49,226 nucleotides of DNA from an uncultured Bacteroidota bacterium (GTDB lineage: Bacteria > Bacteroidota > Bacteroidia > Flavobacteriales_D > Crocinitomicaceae), in the NCBI GenBank assembly GCA_937899625.1, contig CALCCB010000060.1, positions 1 to 49,226 of the forward strand, given 5' to 3'. The translations under genes and the position numbers were made by a program. Shown here in pieces: positions 34,589-43,259 of this stretch (position 1 is the stretch's first letter; every line of letters begins with the position of its first letter). A model generated the notes under the pieces. That model saw only the letters and a list, made by a program, of their open reading frames with translations, was not told the origin of the DNA and did no database searches.

Positions 34589-36535
34589 ATGTCAAAAATT
34601 CCAGCACATATTATTGATGAGATCATGCAAACTGCCCGAATTGAAGAGGTCATCGGGGAGTATGTCAATCTCAAAAGAGCTGGATCAAACCTGAAAGGAT
34701 TAAGTCCGTTTACGGACGAAAAAACACCATCTTTTGTGGTATCTCCAGGAAAACAGATCTTCAAATGTTTTTCATCGAGTAAAGGAGGATCTGTTGTTAC
34801 TTTTCTAATGGAAAAGGAACATTTCTCCTATCCAGAGGCCCTTCGATGGCTAGCAGACAAGTATGGTATTCCAATTCCTGAAGACAAACCAGCAACTGCA
34901 GAAGAATTAGCTGCGATCTCTGAGCGCGAAAGTTTGCACATCATTAACGAATTTGCAAAAGACCATTTCATGAAGAACCTTCATGAAAGTGAAGAGGGAA
35001 TTGCAGTTGGGATGTCTTATTTCGAAGAAAGAGGTTTCCGACCAGAGATCATTAAACAATTTCAACTTGGCTACTGTCTCAATACGGGGGACGATTTTAC
35101 AAAAAATGCTCTTGAGAAGGGGTATAAGCTAGAATACCTTGAAAAGGTGGGCCTTGTAAAAACGAGGGAAGCCAGACATTTTGACTTTTTCCGCGGAAGA
35201 GTCATGTTCCCGATCCATAGCGTTACAGGTCGTGTACTTGGTTTTGGAGGAAGAACATTATTCACTGATAAAAAGGTAGCGAAATACTTCAACTCGCCTG
35301 AAAGTATCATCTACAACAAAAGTGAGATTTTATATGGTCTCTACTATTCCAAAGGTGATATCATTAAATACGACAATTGTTTTTTATGTGAAGGTTATAC
35401 TGATGTGATCAGTATGTTTCAAGCCGGAATAAAAAATGTTGTTTCATCATCTGGCACCTCCCTGACAAAAGATCAAATCAAACTGATCCGACGATATACG
35501 CAAAACATTACTATTCTTTTCGATGGTGATGCCGCAGGAATCAAAGCTTCATTCAGAGGAATTGATCTGATCCTGGAAGAAGGGATGAATGTTAAGGTTG
35601 TTCTGTTTCCTGAAGGAGAAGACCCGGATTCTTACTCCAAGCGCGTAAGCTCAGCGGAGCTGGAGAATTATATCGAGCAGCATACACAGGATTTCATTTC
35701 ATTCAAAGCAGATATCCTGCTAAAAGATGGCGAAGAAGATCCTTTGAAAAGAGCAGAGTTGATCCGAGAGATCGTTCACTCTGTATCGTTGATCCCTGAT
35801 CAGATCACTCGTACAGTATATCTTCAAAAGATCGCAAGCTCCTTCAACATAAGTGAGCAGATCTTGAATAATGAGCTGACAAAACTACGTAAGAACACAC
35901 TTTCCAGACAGCTAAATGAACCGGAAATCCGTGATATTCCAATTGCACCAATTCCAGTTGTTGAACAACAGACTGCTAGCACAGCACCCTCTTATTCCCC
36001 GAGTGAATTTGGATTGATCCGAATATTAATGAAATATGGTGATCGGGAGATCGTTCCGGATAAAAATCAGGAAGACTTTAAATTGAGTGTATCTGAAATG
36101 ATCTGTCAGGAACTCCTCAACGATGACCTTGGTTTTGTTCACCCTTTATACAATAAGATCTTTGCTCTTGTTCTTGAAGGACTGGAAAACAAAACACTTT
36201 ATAATTCCTCTTTTTATTTGAGAAATGAGGATCAGAATATTGTTCGTTTGATCTCGGATATAGAGAGCAGTGACCAGGAAGTGAGTCATAAATGGCTTAA
36301 TGATTTCAATATTCTTATCCGCAGTGAGGAAGATCGATTAGAAACAAGTGTTCTTCATTCTATTTATTCATTTAAAGCTTCAAAAATCGAGGAGAGGATT
36401 GAGGATATCAGAAAGATCCTTTCTTCAGATGAAATCGAGCATGAACAAATGAATGACCTTCTTTCACAGCAAATTTTGTATGAAAGAGCAAAGATCAGTA
36501 TCGCTGAAAAACTTGGTAGAATCATTTTGAAATAA
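34589..36535 (+). CDS. dnaG: DNA primase
   Basis: A 648-residue primase that makes RNA primers at the replication fork. The order is an N-terminal zinc-finger-like domain (about 35-65), a catalytic core with the RGRVMFPI region, a TOPRIM fold (EGYTDVISMFQAG near 267-279, FDGDAAG near 311-317) and a C-terminal helicase-binding region. The finger lacks most zinc ligands: the usual CPFH reads SPFT, and the second knuckle reads CFSSS where CFGC is normal, so one of four ligands remains. This erosion is seen in other Flavobacteria as far as I recall. Three bases separate it from the lipoprotein gene. Confidence 0.95.
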   Translation: MSKIPAHIIDEIMQTARIEEVIGEYVNLKRAGSNLKGLSPFTDEKTPSFVVSPGKQIFKCFSSSKGGSVVTFLMEKEHFSYPEALRWLADKYGIPIPEDKPATAEELAAISERESLHIINEFAKDHFMKNLHESEEGIAVGMSYFEERGFRPEIIKQFQLGYCLNTGDDFTKNALEKGYKLEYLEKVGLVKTREARHFDFFRGRVMFPIHSVTGRVLGFGGRTLFTDKKVAKYFNSPESIIYNKSEILYGLYYSKGDIIKYDNCFLCEGYTDVISMFQAGIKNVVSSSGTSLTKDQIKLIRRYTQNITILFDGDAAGIKASFRGIDLILEEGMNVKVVLFPEGEDPDSYSKRVSSAELENYIEQHTQDFISFKADILLKDGEEDPLKRAELIREIVHSVSLIPDQITRTVYLQKIASSFNISEQILNNELTKLRKNTLSRQLNEPEIRDIPIAPIPVVEQQTASTAPSYSPSEFGLIRILMKYGDREIVPDKNQEDFKLSVSEMICQELLNDDLGFVHPLYNKIFALVLEGLENKTLYNSSFYLRNEDQNIVRLISDIESSDQEVSHKWLNDFNILIRSEEDRLETSVLHSIYSFKASKIEERIEDIRKILSSDEIEHEQMNDLLSQQILYERAKISIAEKLGRIILK

Positions 36536-36538
36536 GAT

Positions 36539-37681
36539 ATGTTAAGCTATACACTCTTCAAAATTGGTCCGTACGACGTATGCCTCTGGAACTTGATCAT
36601 ATGGTCTCTGATCGTGATCTTCTCCATGGCATTGAGAAGAATCATTACCAGGACTCTGAAGCAAACGTTACAGAAATCCAATATTAGGATTGAGGGACGA
36701 AAAATTACCTGGCTTAAACTTGTCAGTCAGAGTATTTATGTTCTCGCTGCTTACATCGCAATCCTTAGCTTCAGAATAAATAATGAAGAGGTCACCTTTG
36801 GTGAATTCCTGAATTACAATCTCATTGAGTCCAAAAAATTCACACTGAGTTTTTACCATATCATGGTATTGATTCTGATCTTTTTCCTGGCCAGGGTAGC
36901 TCTAAACATTGTTAATCTATACCTCTCCAAGAAATTCAGGAAATCGAATGAATACAATGCCGGTACTGAATATGTCTATCAACAGATCGCCAAATATGTA
37001 GTATACATTTTTGCCATCTTCTCGAGTCTTAGAGCACTTGACATAGACATCACCCTGTTGATCACCTCCTCTGTCGGTATCTTTGTTGGTCTAGGTCTGG
37101 GACTTCAGGACGTTTTCAAGGATATGTTTGCCGGGGTAGTATTGTTACTGGAAGGCAATATTAAAGTGGGTGATGTCATCGAGATATCCAATGGAGGGAA
37201 GTCAGATGCCATGGTGGCAAAGATCCTCAAAGTAAATGTTCGAACTACGCATATTGAAACCAGAGAAGGAAATGTTCTGATCATCCCGAACACAAAACTC
37301 ACACAGGAATTCGTGGAAAACTGGAGTCACGGTTCACCCCTGTCAAGATTTAAACTTCCTGTAACGGTTGCATATGGATCAAATACTGAATTGGTCTCTC
37401 GTCTTTTAAAACAAGCAGCAATGGGCCACCCCAAAGTGAAGAAGAATGAACCTGTAGATGTTCGTCTTAAGAATTTTGGAGACAACGGTCTTGAAATGGA
37501 GTTGATCTTCTGGGCAGATCAAAGTTGGGATGTCCAGAATTACATGTCCGAAATCAGATTTGAGATCGATCGACTATTCAGAGAATACAAGATATCTATC
37601 CCCTACCCTCAAAGAGATCTACACATTCGCCAAGGATATGCTGGGAATATAAGTCAGCAAGACAACCCACTACAAGGTTAG
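36539..37681 (+). CDS. MscS-type mechanosensitive channel
   Basis: A 380-residue membrane protein with three or four TM helices. The pore-lining third MscS helix is GLGLGLQDVFKDMFAGVVLLLEG, near residues 185-207, followed by the conserved beta domain (IKVGDVIEI, then VNVRTTHIETREGNVLIIPNTKL). The C-terminal alpha/beta part continues to a short tail. It releases solutes upon osmotic downshock. It starts three bases after dnaG and may be the last gene of the prenyl synthase-dnaG series. The 3' end overlaps the half-length aldehyde dehydrogenase gene by four bases, convergent. Confidence 0.92.
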   Translation: MLSYTLFKIGPYDVCLWNLIIWSLIVIFSMALRRIITRTLKQTLQKSNIRIEGRKITWLKLVSQSIYVLAAYIAILSFRINNEEVTFGEFLNYNLIESKKFTLSFYHIMVLILIFFLARVALNIVNLYLSKKFRKSNEYNAGTEYVYQQIAKYVVYIFAIFSSLRALDIDITLLITSSVGIFVGLGLGLQDVFKDMFAGVVLLLEGNIKVGDVIEISNGGKSDAMVAKILKVNVRTTHIETREGNVLIIPNTKLTQEFVENWSHGSPLSRFKLPVTVAYGSNTELVSRLLKQAAMGHPKVKKNEPVDVRLKNFGDNGLEMELIFWADQSWDVQNYMSEIRFEIDRLFREYKISIPYPQRDLHIRQGYAGNISQQDNPLQG

Positions 37682-38559
37682 TAAGAGCTCGTAGCACCAC
37701 CAATGTTTTCAATTGGGTGCCATGTCGTCTTTACTTCCTGAAGGTCAGAGATCATGTATAGATCTTGAGATTCCTCATTCATCCATTTCTTATTGTAAGT
37801 CTTCACTCGCTTCACATTCTGTACAGCAAGTTCCTTCAGCTTTTTAATTTCATCAGCATTCGAACCTGAATAAACGGTAGCATTCACGTCCATATGGTTC
37901 CCCATAGGTTCAATTAATTCAGCTCTCTTCCCTGTGACGATATTGACAACTCCTGCAGGAAGGTCTGACGTGTTCAACACTTCAGCGAAGGTAATAGAAC
38001 ACAATGGTAACTTTTCGGAAGCAAGCACAACACATGTATTACCTCCGGCAATCGCAGGAAGAATTAATGAGATCATGCCAATAAGTGAAGAGTTTTCATC
38101 AGCAATGATCGACACAACACCTGTTGGTTCGACCACTGAAAAGTTAAAATGAGCGCTCGAAACAGGATTTACCGATGACAATAGTTGCTGATATTTATCA
38201 CACCAACCGGCATAATATACGGTTCTGTCAATCGTAAGATCAATTTCTTTTTCTGCATTGGCTTTTGAAGAACCCTGGATCATTAATTCATTGATGAATT
38301 GATCTCTTCTTCCTTCAAGCATTTCAGCTATGCGATAAAGGATCTGAGACCTGTTGAAAGCAGATCTTTCAGCCCAACCACCAAATGTTTTTCTTGCGGC
38401 AGAAACAGCATTTCTAACATCCTTCTTCGAAGACATACAAATGTTACCAATGACTTTACCTTTGCCATCCTGGATCTGATAATACCTTCCCGATTCTGTT
38501 CTAGGAAACTGTCCTCCAATGTATATTTTGTATGTTTTAAGTATCTCCAATCTGCTCAT
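37678..38559 (-). CDS. Half-length aldehyde dehydrogenase-like protein without the catalytic domain
   Basis: A 293-residue protein related to the N-terminal, NAD-binding half of aldehyde dehydrogenases: KIYIGGQFPRTESGRY at the start, AARKTFGGWAERSAFNRSQILYRIAEML, and DLPAGVVNIVTGKRAEL. After the VYSGSNADE block (family FTGSTEVG) it diverges. The LELGGKS region reads VKTYNKKW, so the Glu is gone, and no Cys-containing catalytic domain follows. The C-terminal half is not present in any frame downstream, because the mscS gene occupies that DNA. The frame is intact with normal codon use. It is the third gene after deoC and the full ALDH, with a one-base gap, so it is probably a stable partner or scaffold rather than debris. 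Confidence 0.85.
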   Translation of the reverse strand: MSRLEILKTYKIYIGGQFPRTESGRYYQIQDGKGKVIGNICMSSKKDVRNAVSAARKTFGGWAERSAFNRSQILYRIAEMLEGRRDQFINELMIQGSSKANAEKEIDLTIDRTVYYAGWCDKYQQLLSSVNPVSSAHFNFSVVEPTGVVSIIADENSSLIGMISLILPAIAGGNTCVVLASEKLPLCSITFAEVLNTSDLPAGVVNIVTGKRAELIEPMGNHMDVNATVYSGSNADEIKKLKELAVQNVKRVKTYNKKWMNEESQDLYMISDLQEVKTTWHPIENIGGATSSY

Positions 38560-38560
38560 T

Positions 38561-40024
38561 TTAGCTCAATTTAACGTATGCTTCCAAACCATGTAATCCA
38601 CCTTCTCTTCCGAAACCACTTTCTTTATATCCTCCAAAAGGGGAAGTTGGGTCAAACTTATTATAGGTATTCGCCCATACAACACCAGCTCTAAGTTTAG
38701 TCGTAAGATTAAAAATCCTGGAACCTTTATCAGTCCAGACACCAGCTGCCAAACCAAAAGGAGTATTATTCGCTTTTTGTATTACCTCATCAACCGTTCT
38801 GAATGTTTGGATGGTTAGTACCGGACCAAAGATTTCTTGCTGAACAATGACACTAGATTGCGCCACGTTCGTAAAAAGAGTTGGTGGGCAAAAATATCCC
38901 TTAGTAGGAATCGAGCATGGAGACTGATACATTTCTGCTCCTTCTTCTTGTCCGATCTTAATATACTTCTTGATTGTTTGCAGCTGTTCTTTCGAGTTGA
39001 TCGCACCAATATCTGTGTTCTTATCTAATGGATTTCCTACATAAAGGCTATCTAATCGCTGTTTTAGCTTTTTTACAACCACGTCAGCAACAGATTCCTG
39101 AACAAATAATCGCGAACCTGCACAGCAAACATGTCCCTGATTGAAGAATATCCCATTTACAATTCCCTCCACAGCTTGATCGATAGGAGCATCTTCAAGA
39201 ATAATATTCGCAGACTTTCCTCCCAATTCCAACGTTGCCTTTTTATCAGTTCCAGAAATTGCTTTCTGAATGATCTTTCCTACATCCGTTGATCCGGTGA
39301 ATGCTACTTTGTCCACATCAGGATGATTCACGATCGCTGCTCCTGTATCACCAAAACCGGTCACAATATTTACCACACCGGCAGGCAAACCTGACTCTTC
39401 TATGATCTCAGCAAGTTTTAATGCTGTCAATGATGTTGATTCGGCAGGCTTTAAAACAACTGTATTTCCCGCTGCCAATGCTGGAGCAATCTTCCATGCT
39501 GCCATAAGCAATGGAAAATTCCAAGGAATAATTTGTCCTGCAACTCCCAAGGATTCAACTTTTCTATTCGGAAAAGCATAATCCAATTTATCAGCCCATC
39601 CAGCATAATAAAAGAAATGATTACATGCGAGTGGAATATCTATATCTCTCGATTCTCTAATCGGTTTTCCCCCATCAAGCGTTTCTATGACAGCAAGTTC
39701 TCTTGCTTTTTCCTGCATCATACGGGCGATTCGGTAAATATATTTACCTCTTTCCTTACCACTCATTTTGCCCCAAACACCATTATATGCCTTACGTGCT
39801 GCTTTTACAGCCTTGTCAACATCTGCTTGATTTGCATGGGCTACTGATGAGATCTTTTCTTCATTGGAAGGATTTATACTTTCAAAGTATTTCCCGCTAG
39901 AGGGTTTAACCCATTTTCCATCAATAAACAGATCGTATTTATCTTTTAATTCAATATGCGAAATGCCCTCAGGAGAAGGTGAAAAATCCCAGCTGCTTAT
40001 TTTTTTATCTGTTTTCTTTGCCAT
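38561..40024 (-). CDS. Aldehyde dehydrogenase, full length
   Basis: A 487-residue NAD(P)-dependent aldehyde dehydrogenase. The cofactor domain has IIPWNFPLLMAAWKIAPALAAGN and FTGSTDVG. The catalytic Glu is in LELGGKS near residue 260 and the catalytic Cys in NQGHVCCAGSR near residue 294; FGPVL and SPFGGYKESGFGREGG complete the site. It lies three bases after deoC, so acetaldehyde released from deoxyribose 5-phosphate is a likely substrate, giving acetate; broader substrates are possible. It is followed by its non-catalytic half-homologue. Confidence 0.92.
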   Translation of the reverse strand: MAKKTDKKISSWDFSPSPEGISHIELKDKYDLFIDGKWVKPSSGKYFESINPSNEEKISSVAHANQADVDKAVKAARKAYNGVWGKMSGKERGKYIYRIARMMQEKARELAVIETLDGGKPIRESRDIDIPLACNHFFYYAGWADKLDYAFPNRKVESLGVAGQIIPWNFPLLMAAWKIAPALAAGNTVVLKPAESTSLTALKLAEIIEESGLPAGVVNIVTGFGDTGAAIVNHPDVDKVAFTGSTDVGKIIQKAISGTDKKATLELGGKSANIILEDAPIDQAVEGIVNGIFFNQGHVCCAGSRLFVQESVADVVVKKLKQRLDSLYVGNPLDKNTDIGAINSKEQLQTIKKYIKIGQEEGAEMYQSPCSIPTKGYFCPPTLFTNVAQSSVIVQQEIFGPVLTIQTFRTVDEVIQKANNTPFGLAAGVWTDKGSRIFNLTTKLRAGVVWANTYNKFDPTSPFGGYKESGFGREGGLHGLEAYVKLS

Positions 40025-40027
40025 TCT

Positions 40028-40954
40028 TTAATCTATCGAGAAATAATCTGAAGACTGATATACACCCGTCTCCATTTTAATGATCTGCATTAATACATCG
40101 TTTGCCAAGCTACTCGCACCGAATCTGAACCATTCGTTTGAAAGCCAGGCGTCACCTAACGTTTCTTTCACCATAACCAGGTAATGAAGAGCAGCTTTCG
40201 CTGTAGAGATTCCACCAGCCGGTTTCATTCCAATCATAACTCCAGTTCTGTCATAATGATCTTTAATCGCCATCAACATAGTGTAAGTCACTTGCATCGT
40301 AGCAGCAGGCTGAATTTTTCCCGTGGAAGTTTTAATGAAATCCGCACCCGCGTGAATAGCGATGTCACTGGCCTTTCTTACATTATCCAATGTAACCAGT
40401 TCTCCAGTTTCCAAAATCACTTTTAGCCTTGCCTTACCACAAGCCTCTTTTATAGCGGCAATCTCATCAAAAACAAACTGGTATTCACCTGAAAGGAATT
40501 TACCTCTTGATATCACCATATCAATTTCGTCCGCACCATTTTCAACTGCAAATCTCGTATCATCAAGCTTCACATTTAAAGGGGCTTGGCCACTTGGGAA
40601 GGCTGTTGAAACTGAGGCTATTTTTACATCTGATCCTTTCACTGCTGCCTTTGCAATGCCGACCATTGAAGGATAAACACACACAGCTGCTGTTGCTGGT
40701 AATCCTGGATGAGCATCAAGAAGATGCATCGCTTTATAGCACATCTGCTTCACCTTTCCAGGCGTATCTTTTCCCTCCAGGGTAGTTAGGTCGATCATAT
40801 TCAACACCAACTTCAAGCCCTGAATCTTTGATTCATTTTTTATACTTCTGGTCTGTATTCTCGCGACTCTTTCCTCAACTCCTACTTTATCGACAGAAGG
40901 ACTTTCATGTCTTAAAGGATCAAAGTCAGAACTAAAAGGTTTTAGTTTATTCAT
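40028..40954 (-). CDS. deoC: Deoxyribose-phosphate aldolase
   Basis: I start at the ATG at 40954 (MNKLKPFSSDFDPLRHE). The longer frame, to 41017, would begin upstream of a TATCTTTG promoter element (40973-40980) and inside a terminator hairpin. The 308-residue class I aldolase splits 2-deoxyribose 5-phosphate into acetaldehyde and glyceraldehyde 3-phosphate. The Schiff-base Lys is in FIKTSTGK, with a second conserved Lys in MIGMKPAGGIST and the Asp in MIDLTTLEG. It heads a deoC-ALDH-half-ALDH unit for deoxynucleoside salvage. Confidence 0.93.
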   Translation of the reverse strand: MNKLKPFSSDFDPLRHESPSVDKVGVEERVARIQTRSIKNESKIQGLKLVLNMIDLTTLEGKDTPGKVKQMCYKAMHLLDAHPGLPATAAVCVYPSMVGIAKAAVKGSDVKIASVSTAFPSGQAPLNVKLDDTRFAVENGADEIDMVISRGKFLSGEYQFVFDEIAAIKEACGKARLKVILETGELVTLDNVRKASDIAIHAGADFIKTSTGKIQPAATMQVTYTMLMAIKDHYDRTGVMIGMKPAGGISTAKAALHYLVMVKETLGDAWLSNEWFRFGASSLANDVLMQIIKMETGVYQSSDYFSID

Positions 40955-40972
40955 TGGCTTTTTCAATAGAAT

Positions 40973-40980
40973 CAAAGATA
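40973..40980 (-). promoter_or_regulatory. Putative -7 element of the deoC operon promoter
   Basis: The minus strand reads TATCTTTG, an exact TAnnTTTG match, 18 bases before the deoC ATG at 40954 and just downstream of the terminator of the previous minus-strand gene. It decides the deoC start. Confidence 0.55.
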
Positions 40981-41002
40981 AAAATAGATAACTGAAACTT
41001 AA

Positions 41003-41028
41003 TAAAAAAGCGGCCATAAGCCGCTTAA
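41003..41028 (-). terminator. Terminator after the MORN-repeat gene
   Basis: On the minus strand the stem AAGCGGC/GCCGCTT with a five-base loop is followed by a T run. It lies 22 bases past the stop of the MORN-repeat gene and before the deoC promoter. Confidence 0.8.
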
Positions 41029-41047
41029 TTATCTAATCTAGTTTGAT

Positions 41048-41923
41048 TTATAGTTGCCCATCAGAATGATAGACGCCATTCTTAAATACTTTCACTTTCA
41101 AAAGGATTCCATCACGATCGTACTCATAGACTTTTCCGTCCCAAAGCACTCCGTTCTTGAAGATTCCGTCTTGATAGATCTCTTCATTCTTGTTGTAGAT
41201 CTTATTGTATCCATTCTGTTGGAACTTAACACCTTTCGTATTTGGAGAATTCACCTTTGGAGCGGTCTCTTTAGAAATACCTGGATCATTGACTTTAACA
41301 GCAGGACTAACCATTTCACGTTGCTCGCTTTTAACAATCGCACCGTCTTCACCGTAGTAAATCACCTCTTTGATATCACCGTTTTCGTAATATCTGGTTG
41401 CTTTTCCGGTTGGTTTCCCATCATTGGCTTCGTATTCAAATTCAACCTGTCCATTCGGGTACCAATAAGTTACCTTACCATCCTCTTTACCTGAAGTGTT
41501 ATAAACAGCCTGATATTCCAACTTACCATTTTCATGAAAACGTTGTAAAGAATCACGGTAAAGATTTCTTTCGAAATTTCCTTTTTCTTTCACTTTACCA
41601 TTTGGATAGATCTTAACGTAAGCTCCTTCAGGACGATTATTGTGATATTCACCCTTTAACTTTGGAGTAACGCCATCCGTATGATAGATGACCCACGTAC
41701 CTTCTTTTCGATCGTCCAAATATGGTCCTTCTTCAATCTTGCCATCTGCCGGATAACCTTTTTCCGGACGATCCTTCCCAAAATATATCCAACGACCTTG
41801 CTTGCGCCCTTGATTATCCTTCTGGTTGATTTTGTCGTCCTGGCTATTCTCAGCAAAAGATTGCTGTGGTGACATTAAAGCCCCCGCAACGATCACGCTT
41901 AGAAATAATTTGCCGACTAACAT
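41048..41923 (-). CDS. Exported MORN/YwqK-type repeat protein
   Basis: I start at the ATG at 41923 (MLVGKLFLSVIVAGALM), because it gives a clean signal peptide cut near SFA; a longer frame starts 54 bases upstream. The 291-residue product has at least six MORN-like repeats (RKQGRWIYFGK, RKEGTWVIYHTDG, RPEGAYVKIYPNGKVKEKG, KEDGKVTYWYPNGQVEFEY, PTGKATRYYENGDIKEVIYY, and two C-terminal ones). A spacer rich in Lys, Asn and Pro interrupts them near residues 205-235. It is a relative of the lipoprotein at 34.2 kb, but lacks the lipobox Cys. The function is unknown, perhaps an envelope scaffold. Confidence 0.8.
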   Translation of the reverse strand: MLVGKLFLSVIVAGALMSPQQSFAENSQDDKINQKDNQGRKQGRWIYFGKDRPEKGYPADGKIEEGPYLDDRKEGTWVIYHTDGVTPKLKGEYHNNRPEGAYVKIYPNGKVKEKGNFERNLYRDSLQRFHENGKLEYQAVYNTSGKEDGKVTYWYPNGQVEFEYEANDGKPTGKATRYYENGDIKEVIYYGEDGAIVKSEQREMVSPAVKVNDPGISKETAPKVNSPNTKGVKFQQNGYNKIYNKNEEIYQDGIFKNGVLWDGKVYEYDRDGILLKVKVFKNGVYHSDGQL

Positions 41924-42051
41924 TGTTAAGTAGATTTTAGCAGTACGTTCATGCAATATACAACTTTCAACATACAATGGTCGTTAGAATGAATATTTTT
42001 CGCTCAAAAGTTAATTTACAACGATAAAGCTTGAATATTCTTCCTCGAAAA

Positions 42052-43002
42052 TTATGCCATCAAATTGACATCCACATTTTCGAGCATAATCCGTACCATC
42101 TCCCTAACTCCATACTTTTCTTTCCAACCCCAATCCTCTCTTGCTCTTGAATCGTCAATAGAATTAGGCCAACTATCTGCAATCTGCTGCCTGAAATCTG
42201 GTGAATAAGAAATAGTAAATCCGGGCTGAAGAATTTCGATTTCCTTTGCAAGCTGTGCAGGAGTAAAACTACATCCTGACAAATTATAGGAAGAACGAAT
42301 ATTTACCTTTTCTGAAGAGGCCTCCATCAACTCGATAGTTGCCCTGATCGCGTCCTCCATATACATCATAGGCAATTCCGTATCGGCACTTAGGAAACAA
42401 TTAAAACTGTTTTCAGCTTTTGCTTTATAAAAGATGTCTACAGCATAATCTGTTGTCCCTCCTCCCGGAAGGCTGGTGTAAGAGATTAAACCAGGGTATC
42501 TTATACTGCGAACATCGACACCAAACTTATTGAAATAATATTCGCACCATCTTTCACCTGCCTGTTTAGAAATACCATAAACCGTTGTCGGCTCCATAAC
42601 AGAATATTGAGGAGTATTGTCTCTTGGAGTAGTTGGACCAAACACGGCAATCGAGCTTGGCCAGAAAATTTTAGTGATATGTCCCTCTTTCGCCAGATCA
42701 AGGATGGTGAATAAACCCTCCATATTCAGTTTCCAGGCGAAATCCGGATTTTTTTCTGCAGTCGCAGATAATAGCGCCGCTAATAAATAAACTTCCTCGA
42801 TCTGGTGATCAATAATGTATTCACGAACCATCTCACGATTCATAATATCCATTTTCACATAGATCCCGTCTTTCAGAATATCAGGACATTCTTCCTTGAG
42901 ATCAGCAGCAATTACGTTATCTACACCTTTTCTTTTGCGAAGTTCCAGCGTTAATTCTGTCCCAATTTGACCGCAAGCTCCTATGATAATTGTTTTGGAC
43001 AT
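42052..43002 (-). CDS. L-threonine 3-dehydrogenase, short-chain (epimerase-like) type
   Basis: A 316-residue NAD-dependent enzyme of the SDR/epimerase type that oxidises L-threonine to 2-amino-3-ketobutyrate. Cofactor motif: IIGACGQIGTEL near residues 5-16; catalytic Ser and Tyr-x3-Lys in SSIAVFGP and VYGISKQAGE; substrate-region motif PGLISYTSLPGGGTTDYAV. This is the form known from Flavobacterium frigidimaris rather than the zinc enzyme of E. coli. A TACCTTTG promoter element lies 20 bases upstream. The next enzyme, 2-amino-3-ketobutyrate CoA ligase, is not in the window. Confidence 0.88.
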   Translation of the reverse strand: MSKTIIIGACGQIGTELTLELRKRKGVDNVIAADLKEECPDILKDGIYVKMDIMNREMVREYIIDHQIEEVYLLAALLSATAEKNPDFAWKLNMEGLFTILDLAKEGHITKIFWPSSIAVFGPTTPRDNTPQYSVMEPTTVYGISKQAGERWCEYYFNKFGVDVRSIRYPGLISYTSLPGGGTTDYAVDIFYKAKAENSFNCFLSADTELPMMYMEDAIRATIELMEASSEKVNIRSSYNLSGCSFTPAQLAKEIEILQPGFTISYSPDFRQQIADSWPNSIDDSRAREDWGWKEKYGVREMVRIMLENVDVNLMA

Positions 43003-43022
43003 ATTTCAAGTATGCAATGGGA

Positions 43023-43030
43023 CAAAGGTA
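43023..43030 (-). promoter_or_regulatory. Putative -7 element of the threonine dehydrogenase promoter
   Basis: The minus strand reads TACCTTTG, an exact TAnnTTTG match, 20 bases before the ATG. Confidence 0.5.
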
Positions 43031-43148
43031 AACTTTGAGGTGACTAAATTCACTGAGTCATCAAAAAAAATATCTCCAAAACAAAAAACTGATAATTATC
43101 ATATTTACTTTGAAACAATGATCTTTTCTTTGTTCTAACTTCGCAGAT

Positions 43149-43205
43149 ATGTGGTTTGAATTGACACTCTTATTGAAATTCATGCAAAAACGAAATCCGG
43201 AATGA
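43149..43205 (+). CDS. Possible 18-residue leader ORF before hmgA
   Basis: ATG to TGA encodes MWFELTLLLKFMQKRNPE. It begins five bases after TAACTTCG (43136-43143), a one-mismatch -7 element with TTTG (43109-43112) 23 bases upstream, so transcription would start at or next to its ATG. It lies within the 257-bp gap before hmgA and ends 54 bases before the hmgA ATG. Trp and Phe near the start could mean amino-acid sensing, but there is no run of Phe or Tyr and no clear attenuator hairpin. Chance is possible. Confidence 0.3.
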   Translation: MWFELTLLLKFMQKRNPE

Positions 43206-43259
43206 TTTCGCATGGTCAATACGTCAAACTGAATAAATTACTTTTTAAATAAATGAAAT

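Noticed and set aside
37678-38559. The half-length aldehyde dehydrogenase as a frameshifted pseudogene
   Set aside because: The DNA downstream of its stop is the coding sequence of mscS, so no displaced C-terminal half exists, and the frame itself is intact.
39533-39847. A 104-codon plus-strand ORF within the aldehyde dehydrogenase gene
   Set aside because: It is a shadow of a highly conserved enzyme frame.
40955-41017. N-terminal extension of DeoC with a hydrophobic stretch (possible membrane anchor)
   Set aside because: It would start within the hairpin of the preceding gene's terminator and upstream of the TATCTTTG promoter element. The shorter start matches the family.
41054-41494. A 146-codon plus-strand ORF antisense to the MORN-repeat gene
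   Set aside because: It mirrors the repeats on the other strand, which have a signal peptide and a matching terminator.
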